Source of the DNA: Thermoflexales bacterium
Lineage (GTDB): Bacteria > Chloroflexota > Anaerolineae > Fen-1058
Length of the DNA stretch: 14,311 nucleotides
Direction of reading: 5' to 3'
Assembly: GCA_030834835.1 (NCBI GenBank)
Contig: JAUQXD010000447.1
Location: 1-14,311, forward strand
In this document: one piece after another, positions 6,967-14,311 of the stretch
Layout: each line of letters begins with the position of its first letter
How positions within the stretch are numbered: position 1 is the stretch's first letter
Program-made: the position numbers and the translations under genes
The notes under the pieces: generated by a model
What the model saw: only the letters and a program-made list of their open reading frames with translations
The model's database searches: none
What the model was told of the DNA's origin: nothing

Positions 6967-7821
6967 CTACGACTTAACCATTTCAATGCGGCGAAATGAC
7001 TCGACGAAGCGGCTATCGAAAAACGCGGGGAGATGGGGATCATCGACGGGGATGTTTTCGGTGTGGGTATCCAGATCGGGATAACGCTGATAGACGTGGG
7101 CCAACAACGCCCGACCCACGGCGACAGAATCACCCTGTGAGGTCTGCATGATGAAGTGCGACAAGATAAGCGTCTGATGTTCGAAAACCAGCCAGCCCGT
7201 GGCGCCATCCGGCAAGCGGAGTGTCAGGCCGGCAATATGTCCAAGATGACTGAGCGAAGACGTTTCATTTGTCCAGGCGGGCGAGGTCGGACGTGTGTCC
7301 AGGAGCGCTACAGCTGCTGCACGATCAAGCCAGCTGACCTCAGCGGCAGGAACTTCGCCAGGCGGTCCAGGGGGCCGGCGCAGAATGAGCAGTTCGCGCG
7401 TTTCGATGAACCCCAATTTTTGGAAAAGAGTATGAGCCGGCGTGTTGTGTTTGATGACTTCGAGGCAGGTGCAATCTATCTTCAGCTGTTCGGTGGCGTC
7501 TAGCAGGGCGCGCATGAGGGCCTCGCCAACGCCGCGTCTGCGCTTGATCGGCAGGACACCCAGGCGAGTGGTCCAGGTTCGACCCGGCCGTACGCCCAAC
7601 ATGGCTAATCCCAGGATTTGATCGCCATCGACAGCCACCTGCGAGCGGTCCAGATCGACATCATAGATGCGAACGTATTCGGCCAGGCGCGCGGCATTCA
7701 TCGGCATGGGCACCAGGTAATCCACCCGCGTCTGGTTATAGGCCGCCACCAACTGGTGGATACTGAAAGCGCTGGCCGGAGCAAACTGGATGGAGGAATC
7801 GAGCTCCTCCGAGGTCGTCAA
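6967..7821 (-). CDS. Tandem GNAT-family N-acetyltransferase
   Basis: GNAT enzymes move an acetyl group from acetyl-CoA to an amine on a protein, amino acid or small molecule; the target here is unknown. Numbered from the TTG at 7821 (284 residues), the first domain carries the acetyl-CoA-binding motif, RLGVLPIKRRRGVGEALM, ending at residue 103, with RRRGVG as the pyrophosphate loop. NTPAHTLFQKLGFI follows at 126-139. The last 75 residues look like a second, degenerate GNAT half ending in FRRIEMVKS. The start is uncertain: ATGs at 7923 and 7914 overlap the receiver gene upstream by 70-80 bp, TTGs at 7878 and 7866 overlap it by less, and TTG 7821 avoids overlap but has only a weak ribosome-binding site (AGGCGGG). 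It is the last gene of the signalling operon. Confidence 0.8.
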   Translation of the reverse strand: MTTSEELDSSIQFAPASAFSIHQLVAAYNQTRVDYLVPMPMNAARLAEYVRIYDVDLDRSQVAVDGDQILGLAMLGVRPGRTWTTRLGVLPIKRRRGVGEALMRALLDATEQLKIDCTCLEVIKHNTPAHTLFQKLGFIETRELLILRRPPGPPGEVPAAEVSWLDRAAAVALLDTRPTSPAWTNETSSLSHLGHIAGLTLRLPDGATGWLVFEHQTLILSHFIMQTSQGDSVAVGRALLAHVYQRYPDLDTHTENIPVDDPHLPAFFDSRFVESFRRIEMVKS

Positions 7822-7843
7822 CGGCGGTGTCTGCCCGCCTGAG

Positions 7844-8230
7844 CTAGCGGCGGAGGTGAGCGGCAATTCGATTGGCAAAGTCGGCTGTCCGGATGGGTTT
7901 GCTAATGTAACCATCGCAACCATACATTTCCACCATGCTGCGGGCAGTCTCCTCCGGCCAGGCGGTACACGCAATGATGGGCGTATCCGCAAACGCAGCC
8001 ATACGCTTCAGGTGACCGATCAACGTCTGCCCGTCGACATCGGGCAGCCCCAGATCGATCACGAACAGGTCCGGTTGTTGTTCGATCGCCAGTTGCAGAC
8101 CGGACTCCGCATCAGCGGCCAGGAATACCCGATAGCCACGAGCCGTCAGCGTTCGACGAACCAGCTCGAGGTGATCAACGTTGTCGTCAATGACCAGAAT
8201 GCCCGGGCTGAGCGGAGTGTCGTCAGTCAT
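7844..8230 (-). CDS. Single-domain response regulator (REC)
   Basis: This 128-residue protein consists of a receiver domain only. The acidic pair is Asp15-Asp16 (LVIDDN), the phosphoacceptor is Asp59 (FVIDLGLPD), the switch residue is Thr89 (CTA) and the conserved lysine is Lys111 (SKPI). All residues needed to accept a phosphoryl group are present. There is no output domain, so it should act as a phosphorelay intermediate, a phosphate sink or a protein-binding switch. The ATG at 8230 starts 8 bp after the stop of the preceding receiver gene, with AAGGA upstream. It is clearly different in sequence from its neighbour, so the pair is not a recent duplication. Confidence 0.93.
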   Translation of the reverse strand: MTDDTPLSPGILVIDDNVDHLELVRRTLTARGYRVFLAADAESGLQLAIEQQPDLFVIDLGLPDVDGQTLIGHLKRMAAFADTPIIACTAWPEETARSMVEMYGCDGYISKPIRTADFANRIAAHLRR

Positions 8231-8238
8231 CGAACGAT

Positions 8239-8634
8239 CTATCCTTTGCCTGGCACAGGCGCGGTTTTGGAGTCAACCAGTAACCCCATCACGTGCGCCC
8301 GCAACTCGCGAATGTTGACCGGCTTGGACATGTACACATCACAGCCCGCCGCCAACGCCCGCTCGGCATCGCCTTTGAGCGCATTCGCGGTGATGGCGAT
8401 GATGGGCACATACATGTGGTCCTTTTTAGCCCGCAAGCGCCGGGCCACTTCGTAACCGTCAATGTCCGGCAAGTTAATGTCCAGCAAGATCAGGTCGGGC
8501 TGCTCCGCCTCGGCCATGCTCACGCCGCTTAACCCGTCAGCCGCCCACAGGAACTGGTGACTGAGCGCGGTGATCACCCGCTGAGCGAGCTGCATGTTGT
8601 CCGGATTGTCTTCGACGTACAAGACCTTAGCCAT
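8239..8634 (-). CDS. Single-domain response regulator (REC), DivK/CheY-like
   Basis: This is a 131-residue stand-alone receiver. Glu8-Asp9 form the acidic pocket (YVEDN), Asp52 is the phosphoacceptor (LLDINLPDIDG), Thr82 is in AITANA and Lys104 is in MSKPV. The ITANAL...AGCDVYMSKP pattern is typical of receivers that partner hybrid or PAS/GAF kinases. A short Pro-containing tail (TAPVPGKG) follows the domain. The ATG at 8634 starts 3 bp after the PLP-enzyme stop, and its ribosome-binding site, GAGGAA, is formed by the last glutamate codons of that gene, which points to coupled translation. The partner is probably the kinase encoded upstream in the same operon. Confidence 0.94.
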   Translation of the reverse strand: MAKVLYVEDNPDNMQLAQRVITALSHQFLWAADGLSGVSMAEAEQPDLILLDINLPDIDGYEVARRLRAKKDHMYVPIIAITANALKGDAERALAAGCDVYMSKPVNIRELRAHVMGLLVDSKTAPVPGKG

Positions 8635-8637
8635 TTA

Positions 8638-10293
8638 TCATTCCTCTTCACGCCCGGTCTTCAGATCCAACACCTGCACGACTTGATCGACGAACGCCCG
8701 GGGCGACAGGGCCGCCTTTTGATAGAACGCTTCCACGCGGCCTGTCAGGCGTTGACGCTCGGCTTCGGTCACGTCACGGGCGGTCACCACGATGACGGGA
8801 ATGTGGCGGGTACGCTCAGCCCGCTTCAGTTCCTCCAGAACGGAGAACCCATCCATATTCGGCATGGTCAGATCGAGCACGATCAGATCAGGCAACCGCT
8901 GCCGCGCTTCCGCCAGGCCAGCCCGGCCATCCAGCGCATGGAACACCCGATACGATTTTTTCGCCTCGAGCAGTCGTCGGACCAGCGTCGCGTCATCGGC
9001 GTTATCATCCACGATCAGGACCGTGGTGACGTTCTCGTCCAGGCGCTCCAGTGCGGCGACCAGGCCATCGCGCGGAGCAGGTTGCTGACTGCCGACCAGG
9101 TCGATATCCACGCGCCAATGATCGCCCAGAACGTGTTTCTCCACCGGGAAGGTGTGGCCGCTGCAATTGACCACGACCAAGTCATCGGGCTTGATCGTCC
9201 CTTGCCGCGCCAGCTTTTCAAGCCCGGCGAAGGCCACGGCCGTCGCCGGCTCCACCGCCATGCCTTCGGTTCTGGCCAGTGTTTGCATCGCCGTCCAGGC
9301 CTCCCTGTCGCTGACGCTTTCCATCGTTCCGCCAGAGTGCTGGATCTTCCGCCACAAATACGTGTACGCTTTGCCGGGATCACCGGTTGAGAGAATGGCG
9401 ATGCGCGTCTCCGGCGTAATCGGATCGGCCACATCGCGCCCGGCCTTGAAGGCCTGCACCATGGGTGAGCAGCCTTCGGCCTGAATCACCGCCAGGGCCG
9501 GCACGCGATCGATTAGCCCCATCTCAAACAGTTCCTCAAAGCCGCGATGCACACCCAGCGGGCCGAGTCCACCACTCACGGACTGGAAGTACCAATCCGG
9601 AGCGCGCCACCCCAGCTGCTCGACGATCTCATAGGCGATCGTCTTGAAAGACTCACGCGCCGGCAGACTGCGCGCACCGCGGTCGCAGAAGAGGTGGCGG
9701 CGTTGGGCGAAGTCAGCCGCGATCTGCTTGGCCTGCTCGTAAGTGCCGCTCACTTTGATGACATCCGCGCCGAACAGAGCGGCTTCCCGCATCTTCTCCG
9801 GCGGCACCAGGCTGGTCATGAACACCCACAGTTTGATGCCGGCCCGCGCGCAGGCCGCGGCGTAGGATACCGCTGCATTCCCGGTCGACGCGATGACGCA
9901 CTCGTGGATGCCGGCTTCCAACATGGCCGCCACAGAGACTGCCGCCTGCCGATCTTTGAATGACCCCGTGGCGTTGAGGCGCTCATCCTTGAGGTACAGT
10001 TGCGTGCAGCCCAGCGTCGCCGCATAGCGCCGCGACGATCGAAGCGGTGTACCGCCCGCGATGATCAAATCCGGGTCGGTGGGATCCACGATCGGGAGCA
10101 CTTCACGATACCGCCACAGATTAGTCGGCCGACCCGGCAAGCCGCGCAGCAATTCGCGCTTGAACGCCGCGTAATCGTAATGGCCCTGCAGCCACTCGGA
10201 ACCGCACGCCTCACAGGTCGCACTGTCCAACGGCTGAGTCCATTGCAGATGACCACATTCGATACAGGTCGCTCGCAAGTGCAGTTTAGTCAT
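8638..10293 (-). CDS. Threonine synthase-like PLP enzyme fused to a receiver domain
   Basis: This is a 551-residue two-part protein. Residues 1-35 form a zinc ribbon (Cys10, Cys13, Cys27, Cys30). Residues 75-390 are a fold-type II PLP enzyme close to threonine synthase: Lys113 in NATGSFKDR should hold the cofactor, STGNAAVSYAA (136-146) follows, SVSGGLGPLG (238-247) is the phosphate-binding loop, and VNCSGHTFPVEKH (375-387) is C-terminal. Threonine synthase makes threonine from O-phosphohomoserine, but related family members use other amino acids, so the substrate is open. After a short linker, residues 424-545 are a complete receiver: Asp429-Asp430, phosphoacceptor Asp474 (IVLDLTMPNMDG), Thr504 and Lys526. 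The ATG at 10293 lies inside the end of the kinase gene (8-bp overlap) behind GGGGGG. A 31-residue upstream extension inside the kinase gene is rejected. I know of no established example of this fusion. Confidence 0.9.
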   Translation of the reverse strand: MTKLHLRATCIECGHLQWTQPLDSATCEACGSEWLQGHYDYAAFKRELLRGLPGRPTNLWRYREVLPIVDPTDPDLIIAGGTPLRSSRRYAATLGCTQLYLKDERLNATGSFKDRQAAVSVAAMLEAGIHECVIASTGNAAVSYAAACARAGIKLWVFMTSLVPPEKMREAALFGADVIKVSGTYEQAKQIAADFAQRRHLFCDRGARSLPARESFKTIAYEIVEQLGWRAPDWYFQSVSGGLGPLGVHRGFEELFEMGLIDRVPALAVIQAEGCSPMVQAFKAGRDVADPITPETRIAILSTGDPGKAYTYLWRKIQHSGGTMESVSDREAWTAMQTLARTEGMAVEPATAVAFAGLEKLARQGTIKPDDLVVVNCSGHTFPVEKHVLGDHWRVDIDLVGSQQPAPRDGLVAALERLDENVTTVLIVDDNADDATLVRRLLEAKKSYRVFHALDGRAGLAEARQRLPDLIVLDLTMPNMDGFSVLEELKRAERTRHIPVIVVTARDVTEAERQRLTGRVEAFYQKAALSPRAFVDQVVQVLDLKTGREEE

Positions 10294-13200
10294 GCTGGCC
10301 CCCCATCGGAAGTTCAATGATAAAGGTGGAGCCTTCGCCGCGTACGCCCGTGCTTTCGACCCACAGCCGGCCGTTGTGCAATTCAATCAACTTCCGACTG
10401 ATCGGCAGCCCCAGGCCGGTGCCGCCGGACTTGCGGGTCGTCGAAGTGTCCACCTGACTGAATTCCTCAAAGATCAACTGCGCCTGTTCCGGCGGCACGC
10501 CGATGCCCGTGTCGCGCACATGGATCTGAACGCAGCCATTCTGCCGCGCTGCGGCTAACGTGACACTGCCGGTCTCCGTGAACTTAATCGCATTGCCGAC
10601 CAGGTTGATCATGACCTGGCGCAACCGGGTGCGATCGGCTTCAATCTCAAGAGCAGCCGGTGCGTCGAGCTGAAGGGCCAACGACTTGTCGCGCGCCAAC
10701 GGCGAGGTGATATTGACGACATCGGCCAGCACCTCGTGCAAGTTGAAGCGCTCGACGTTCAGGTTCATCTTGCCGGCCGTGATCTTGGCCATGTCCAGCA
10801 CGTCATTGATCAGACTGAGCAAATGCTGACCGTTGCGGCTGATCAGTTTCAGATCGTTCTCCATAGTCTCGGTCAACGGGCCGTCCAGGCCGTCGAGCAT
10901 GACATCGCTGAAGCCCAGGATCGAGTTGAGCGGCGTGCGCAGCTCGTGAGACATGTTGGCCAGGAAGGCCGACTTCAACCGATCGAGCTCGCGCAGCTGA
11001 GTAACGGTACCGGCCTGTTCAACATAGAGGCGTGCATTTTGCAGAGCAACGCCGACCTGGGCCGCCAGGGTTGAATAAATGCTGGCGTCTTCCTGACTGA
11101 AGCCGTTTTGCTTATCCGATTGAACGTCGAAGACCCCCAGCACCTTATCGCCCACGATCATGGGCACCGCCATTTCAGAACGAGTCTCGGGCAGCAATGG
11201 ATTCGGCAGGAAGTCAGGGTCACTGCGCACATCGTTCACGATAGCCGCTTGCCGTTCTCGGACGGCACGGGCGACAAGGGATTTTTCTGCACCCACGGCA
11301 ATGGCATGTTCCTCAGCAACCATCTGGCGCCCCACCTCACCGGCGCCGGCCGCCAGGAGCAGTGTCTGCCAGGCCGCATCCACCAGGTAAATATGAACGT
11401 GGTAGAGGCCGAACCGTTCTCGGGTAAGGTCCACGACGGATTGCAGCAATTTATCCGGGTTGAGCACGGTGGAAGCGGTGGTGCTGACGGTCGCGACGGC
11501 TTCCAACTGAGTGGCGCGTTGCGCAACGATTTCCTCCGCCTGCTTGCGTTCGGTCAAGTCGCGGGCAAAAGCCAGTACCCCCCACACGCTATCGTTGGCA
11601 TCTCGAAGCGGCATTTTGATCGTATCAAAGACTCGAACCTTGCCGTCGATGGTGGCGGGATCATTCGGATAGTGCTGCGGCATGCCGGTATCCATGACAA
11701 GTCGATCATCCGCCCAGAAGCCGCGGATACCCTTGTCCGGGTTGCCTTTGACCAATTCCTCAGGGAAACCCAGATCGAGGTCATTCTTACCGATAAAGTC
11801 TTCAACGGAAATATGTAAGGCCCGGGCATAGCCTTGATTTACCAGCTGGTAACGGTGATCTCGATCCTTTACGAAAATCCAGTCATCCGTCGAGTCAATC
11901 ACTGTGCGGATCAATTCCTGCGCTTCTTTAGAATCCGACAAGGCCGATTGGGTCTGCTCGAAGAGCCGGGCGCTTTCCAAAGCCGAAGCGACCTGATCCG
12001 AAATCTGTTGCAGAAAGGTTTGATCTTCGAGCGAGAAGGGATGCTGTGGATCATCGGCGACGGCCAGAGTTCCGATGACGTCGCCGCCGGGTACGGTCAG
12101 TGGAACATTGGCAAAAAGTTCGGCGGCCAGTCCGGTAGCCTTAACCGGTTCGAGTCTGCCCTGGTCAAACATGAACCCGGCCGGAATATCGGTGGTCTCA
12201 CGATAAGTCCGCCAGCCTTCGCGGCTCATGGCCCGGTTCAGGCGATTAACTTCCTCAAGGCGCTCAGCCATTGCCTGGCGCAGGCGAGTCTGTTCCATGG
12301 CGATGGCGATCTGCCCGCACAGACCTTCGAGCAGCAAGCGATCATCATCGGTGATGGCGCCCGCCCGATCGCTCTGCACATCCAGCACGCCCAACACCTG
12401 ATCACGCAGTCTGATGGGCACGGCGATTTCACCCTTTGTTTCCGGCAGCAGCGGGTTAGGTTGCCATTCGGAATCCTCAACCAGAGTCGGACGCATGACC
12501 GTCTCGCCCGTAGCTGCGGCCGTACCAATCAAGCCGGACCCCATGCGCAAGCGATGGCCCTGGGCCAACATCTTCGCGCCGGTTGCACCATAGCCGCTCA
12601 TCAGGACCACTGCATCTTGTGCCGGATCGTAACGCAGCAATTGCGCATGGTAGTAACCAAGACGTTCCTTAGTGAGAGTGACGACCCGGTCAAACAATTC
12701 AGATAATTCAGGGGCTGCGGCAATTTCCTGGGAAATCTCAGTGCTGATCTGCACCTGATAGCCACGGCGCTCGAAGGCTGCTTGAACTTGTTGTTGCAGC
12801 CGCTTCCACTCGGTAATGTCTTCATACATTCCCAACACGGCAAAGATCTTGCCATCGACATCTCGCATGGGAATCTTGCTGGTGCGCAACCAGGTGATCT
12901 GGCCGGTCGGGCCGGTTTGCGGCTCTTCATAATTCAGTTTGCCCTCGCCAAGATCCAGCACCCGCTGGTCGTCAGCACGGTAAAGCTCGGCCTGTTCTTT
13001 CCAGGGCATATCGAAGTCAGTCTTGCCCACCAGGTCTTGCGGCGAACTAAAACCGGCATCTTCAGCGAAGGCCTGATTGGTGCCCAGATACATCAAGGTC
13101 TGGTCTTTCCAGAAAACCGCCTGAGGAATATTATCCATCACCAATTGCAACAGTCGTTGACTTTCCTGCCGCGCCTGCTCCGCTTGTTTGCGCTCAGTAA

Positions 13201-13966
13201 TATCGCGGATCGACGATGCGCGGATGGTGCGATCGCCATGCCGGTAGGCGCGAGTCGCGGTTTCTACCGGAAAGAGTGAGCCATCTTTCCGAATGCACTG
13301 AACTTCATAGGGCAAGACGGCTTCTAATTGCATTTGCTTCAATACCAGCGCATGTGACTCAGGCACGATAAATTCCAGCAAGTTTCTGCCGATAAGTTCC
13401 GCGACGGTAGAGAAACCAAACATGGCAACCGCCGCCGGGTTGGTATCGACGATCTTGCCCTGTTCGTGGAATACCAGACCTTCAACAGTCGCCTCTGTGA
13501 ACCGGCGGAATCGCTCCTCGCTTTCGTGGACGGCGTTCTCTGTCTGTTTGCGGGCGGTGACGTCTTCGTACATCCCCAGCACAGCAACGATCTGGCCGTT
13601 CTCCTGTACCGGGATTTTGCTGGTGCTCAGCCAGATGGTCGAACCGTTCGGCGTGGTCTGGGGCTCCTCGTAATTGAGTTTGGGTTCCCCATTTTCCAAA
13701 ACCCGCCAGTCATCGGCGCGATAAAGTTCAGCCTGGTCCTGCCAGGGCATATCGAAATCAGTCTTCCCGACGACATCCTCCGGCGAAGAGAAACCGGCAT
13801 CGTCGGCAAACGCCTGATTGCACCCCAGATAGACCAGATCGCGATCCTTCCAAAACACGGCCTGGGGGATGTTGTTCATAATCAATGGGAGTAATTGCAG
13901 GCTGGTCTGCATCAGCTGTTCACCCTGTTTTTGTCCGTTGCCAGTCAGCCTATCCGCTGTTGTCAT
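10286..13966 (-). CDS. Cytoplasmic multi-PAS/GAF sensor histidine kinase
   Basis: This is a 1226-residue sensor kinase without transmembrane segments, so it should sense internal or diffusible signals. The domain order, by eye, is PAS (25-137), PAS (150-258), PAS (272-385), GAF (about 410-560), a second, shorter GAF-like unit (about 575-672), PAS (680-806), GAF (about 812-982), dimerisation/phosphoacceptor domain with His1007 in FLANMSHELRTPLN, and an ATPase domain with N box Asn1121-Asn1125, G1 DTGIGV (1152-1157), F box FEEFSQVD (1166-1173) and G2 GGTGLGL (1181-1187). The catalytic residues are all present. The first and third PAS domains are strikingly alike. It has no receiver of its own; receivers follow as separate genes. 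GGAGGT lies 5 bases before the ATG at 13966, which overlaps the upstream stop as ATGA. Confidence 0.96.
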   Translation of the reverse strand: MTTADRLTGNGQKQGEQLMQTSLQLLPLIMNNIPQAVFWKDRDLVYLGCNQAFADDAGFSSPEDVVGKTDFDMPWQDQAELYRADDWRVLENGEPKLNYEEPQTTPNGSTIWLSTSKIPVQENGQIVAVLGMYEDVTARKQTENAVHESEERFRRFTEATVEGLVFHEQGKIVDTNPAAVAMFGFSTVAELIGRNLLEFIVPESHALVLKQMQLEAVLPYEVQCIRKDGSLFPVETATRAYRHGDRTIRASSIRDITERKQAEQARQESQRLLQLVMDNIPQAVFWKDQTLMYLGTNQAFAEDAGFSSPQDLVGKTDFDMPWKEQAELYRADDQRVLDLGEGKLNYEEPQTGPTGQITWLRTSKIPMRDVDGKIFAVLGMYEDITEWKRLQQQVQAAFERRGYQVQISTEISQEIAAAPELSELFDRVVTLTKERLGYYHAQLLRYDPAQDAVVLMSGYGATGAKMLAQGHRLRMGSGLIGTAAATGETVMRPTLVEDSEWQPNPLLPETKGEIAVPIRLRDQVLGVLDVQSDRAGAITDDDRLLLEGLCGQIAIAMEQTRLRQAMAERLEEVNRLNRAMSREGWRTYRETTDIPAGFMFDQGRLEPVKATGLAAELFANVPLTVPGGDVIGTLAVADDPQHPFSLEDQTFLQQISDQVASALESARLFEQTQSALSDSKEAQELIRTVIDSTDDWIFVKDRDHRYQLVNQGYARALHISVEDFIGKNDLDLGFPEELVKGNPDKGIRGFWADDRLVMDTGMPQHYPNDPATIDGKVRVFDTIKMPLRDANDSVWGVLAFARDLTERKQAEEIVAQRATQLEAVATVSTTASTVLNPDKLLQSVVDLTRERFGLYHVHIYLVDAAWQTLLLAAGAGEVGRQMVAEEHAIAVGAEKSLVARAVRERQAAIVNDVRSDPDFLPNPLLPETRSEMAVPMIVGDKVLGVFDVQSDKQNGFSQEDASIYSTLAAQVGVALQNARLYVEQAGTVTQLRELDRLKSAFLANMSHELRTPLNSILGFSDVMLDGLDGPLTETMENDLKLISRNGQHLLSLINDVLDMAKITAGKMNLNVERFNLHEVLADVVNITSPLARDKSLALQLDAPAALEIEADRTRLRQVMINLVGNAIKFTETGSVTLAAARQNGCVQIHVRDTGIGVPPEQAQLIFEEFSQVDTSTTRKSGGTGLGLPISRKLIELHNGRLWVESTGVRGEGSTFIIELPMGGQHD
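12812..13894 (-). repeat. Duplicated PAS module inside the kinase gene
   Basis: Kinase residues 25-137 (13556-13894) and 272-385 (12812-13153) share long identical runs such as NIPQAVFWKD, DAGFSS, VGKTDFDMPW, QAELYRADD and LNYEEPQT. They are separated by one unrelated PAS domain. This indicates an internal duplication of a PAS-coding segment, later diverged. Confidence 0.85.
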
Positions 13967-14311
13967 GCCTTACCTCCGACCACGCTGATTGGAGACGAGC
14001 CGACAGGTAAATCCAATGTCTGCCCATTACTCGCAGCGGCTTCCGCCTGTTCGGCAGTTACTATCTGGATGACGGTTTTGCGGCCCAGGACACTCCCCAA
14101 CTCGCGCACAGCCGTGCGCATGATGGTGGCCGGATCGGTCGAGCTGCGCACGGCACTGGTGATCTGTCGTAACGCCTGCTCACGCTGAGCCTGTTTCTGG
14201 GTCGTGGCCAGAGCTCGCTGCATTTGGAAAGAAAGCCGCAGGGTCTCGATATGTCCGCTCAGTTGCTCGGCCACTGCGGCGACAATCTCGGCGGCCTCGT
14301 CGTCATTAGCC
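13963..14311 (-). CDS. GAF-type sensor protein, C-terminal end (partial)
   Basis: The frame is open to the right edge, so only the last 115 or so residues are seen. The GTG at 14274 is internal rather than a real start, because the frame continues upstream with EAAEIVAAVAEQLSGHIETL. That stretch looks like the last helix of a GAF domain. A coiled-coil-like linker with RALATTQKQAQREQALRQI follows, then the module TDPATIMRTAVRELGSVLGR that usually opens another GAF or ends such proteins. The protein stops soon after, with a short hydrophilic tail, and has no kinase domain at its C terminus. Its stop overlaps the kinase start by 4 bp (ATGA), so the two are translated together and probably sense signals jointly. 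Confidence 0.8.
   Translation of the reverse strand, partial: ANDDEAAEIVAAVAEQLSGHIETLRLSFQMQRALATTQKQAQREQALRQITSAVRSSTDPATIMRTAVRELGSVLGRKTVIQIVTAEQAEAAASNGQTLDLPVGSSPISVVGGKA
13972..13977 (-). promoter_or_regulatory. Shine-Dalgarno site of the histidine kinase
   Basis: GGAGGT lies 5 bases before the ATG at 13966 and inside the end of the upstream GAF-protein gene. It confirms the kinase start and suggests both coupled and independent initiation. Confidence 0.8.

Noticed and set aside
8239..8634. The two lone receivers as a recent gene duplication
   Set aside because: Their sequences differ throughout outside the phosphorylation motifs, so they are separate lineages rather than fresh copies.
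8557..9390. Plus-strand open frame of 277 codons opposite the PLP-REC gene
   Set aside because: It is antisense to intact PLP and REC motifs; its His/Gln/Arg-rich composition is typical of shadow frames.
10294..10386. 31-residue N-terminal extension of the PLP-REC protein
   Set aside because: It lies inside the kinase ATPase coding region in another frame; the zinc-ribbon start at 10293 fits the family and the coupled overlap.
11834..12706. Plus-strand open frame of 290 codons opposite the kinase
   Set aside because: It lies wholly antisense to well-conserved GAF/PAS coding sequence, shows no domain and is explained by G+C-rich codon use in the real gene.

Overview
The window is ordinary bacterial chromosome of moderately high G+C (high fifties per cent by eye), with tightly packed genes and no tRNA, rRNA, CRISPR array or insertion sequence that I can see. 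The long cytoplasmic histidine kinase built from alternating PAS and GAF modules, the neighbouring multi-GAF protein and the zinc-ribbon threonine-synthase-like enzyme resemble proteins I associate with Chloroflexota (Anaerolineae/Chloroflexia-like environmental bacteria). That assignment is an inference from protein style, not from a marker-gene search.

Layout. Positions 1-200 hold the 3' end of a small membrane-protein gene (+). topA, DNA topoisomerase I, follows at 332-2299 (+) behind its own likely extended -10 promoter. It runs tail-to-tail, with a 6-bp overlap, into a two-gene minus-strand unit: gpsA (glycerol-3-phosphate dehydrogenase) followed by a Gfo/Idh/MocA-type oxidoreductase. 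Positions 4309-4878 carry no convincing gene. They hold a good sigma-70-type promoter (TTGACT, 17 bp, TACACT) and a long, strongly structured leader in front of three unrecognised plus-strand membrane-protein genes (4879-5670, 5738-6268, 6459-6683). These end in a convergent intergenic space with two clear hairpins.

From 14311 down to 6967 the minus strand is one compact signalling operon, read in the order: C-terminal end of a GAF-type sensor protein (cut by the window edge); a 1226-residue PAS/GAF histidine kinase; a 551-residue zinc-ribbon, PLP-dependent threonine-synthase-like enzyme with a complete response-regulator receiver (REC) domain fused to its C terminus; two stand-alone REC proteins; and a tandem GNAT acetyltransferase. 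Junctions are a 4-bp overlap (ATGA), an 8-bp overlap, gaps of 3 and 8 bp, and a last junction that is either a short gap or an overlap depending on the GNAT start.

The most interesting point is this operon. The kinase and three receivers appear intact, yet no gene in it carries a visible DNA-binding output domain. The only output-like parts are a PLP enzyme physically joined to a receiver and an acetyltransferase. My inference is a phosphorelay that acts directly on an amino-acid enzyme and possibly on protein or small-molecule acetylation. The window shows the architecture but not the biochemistry.
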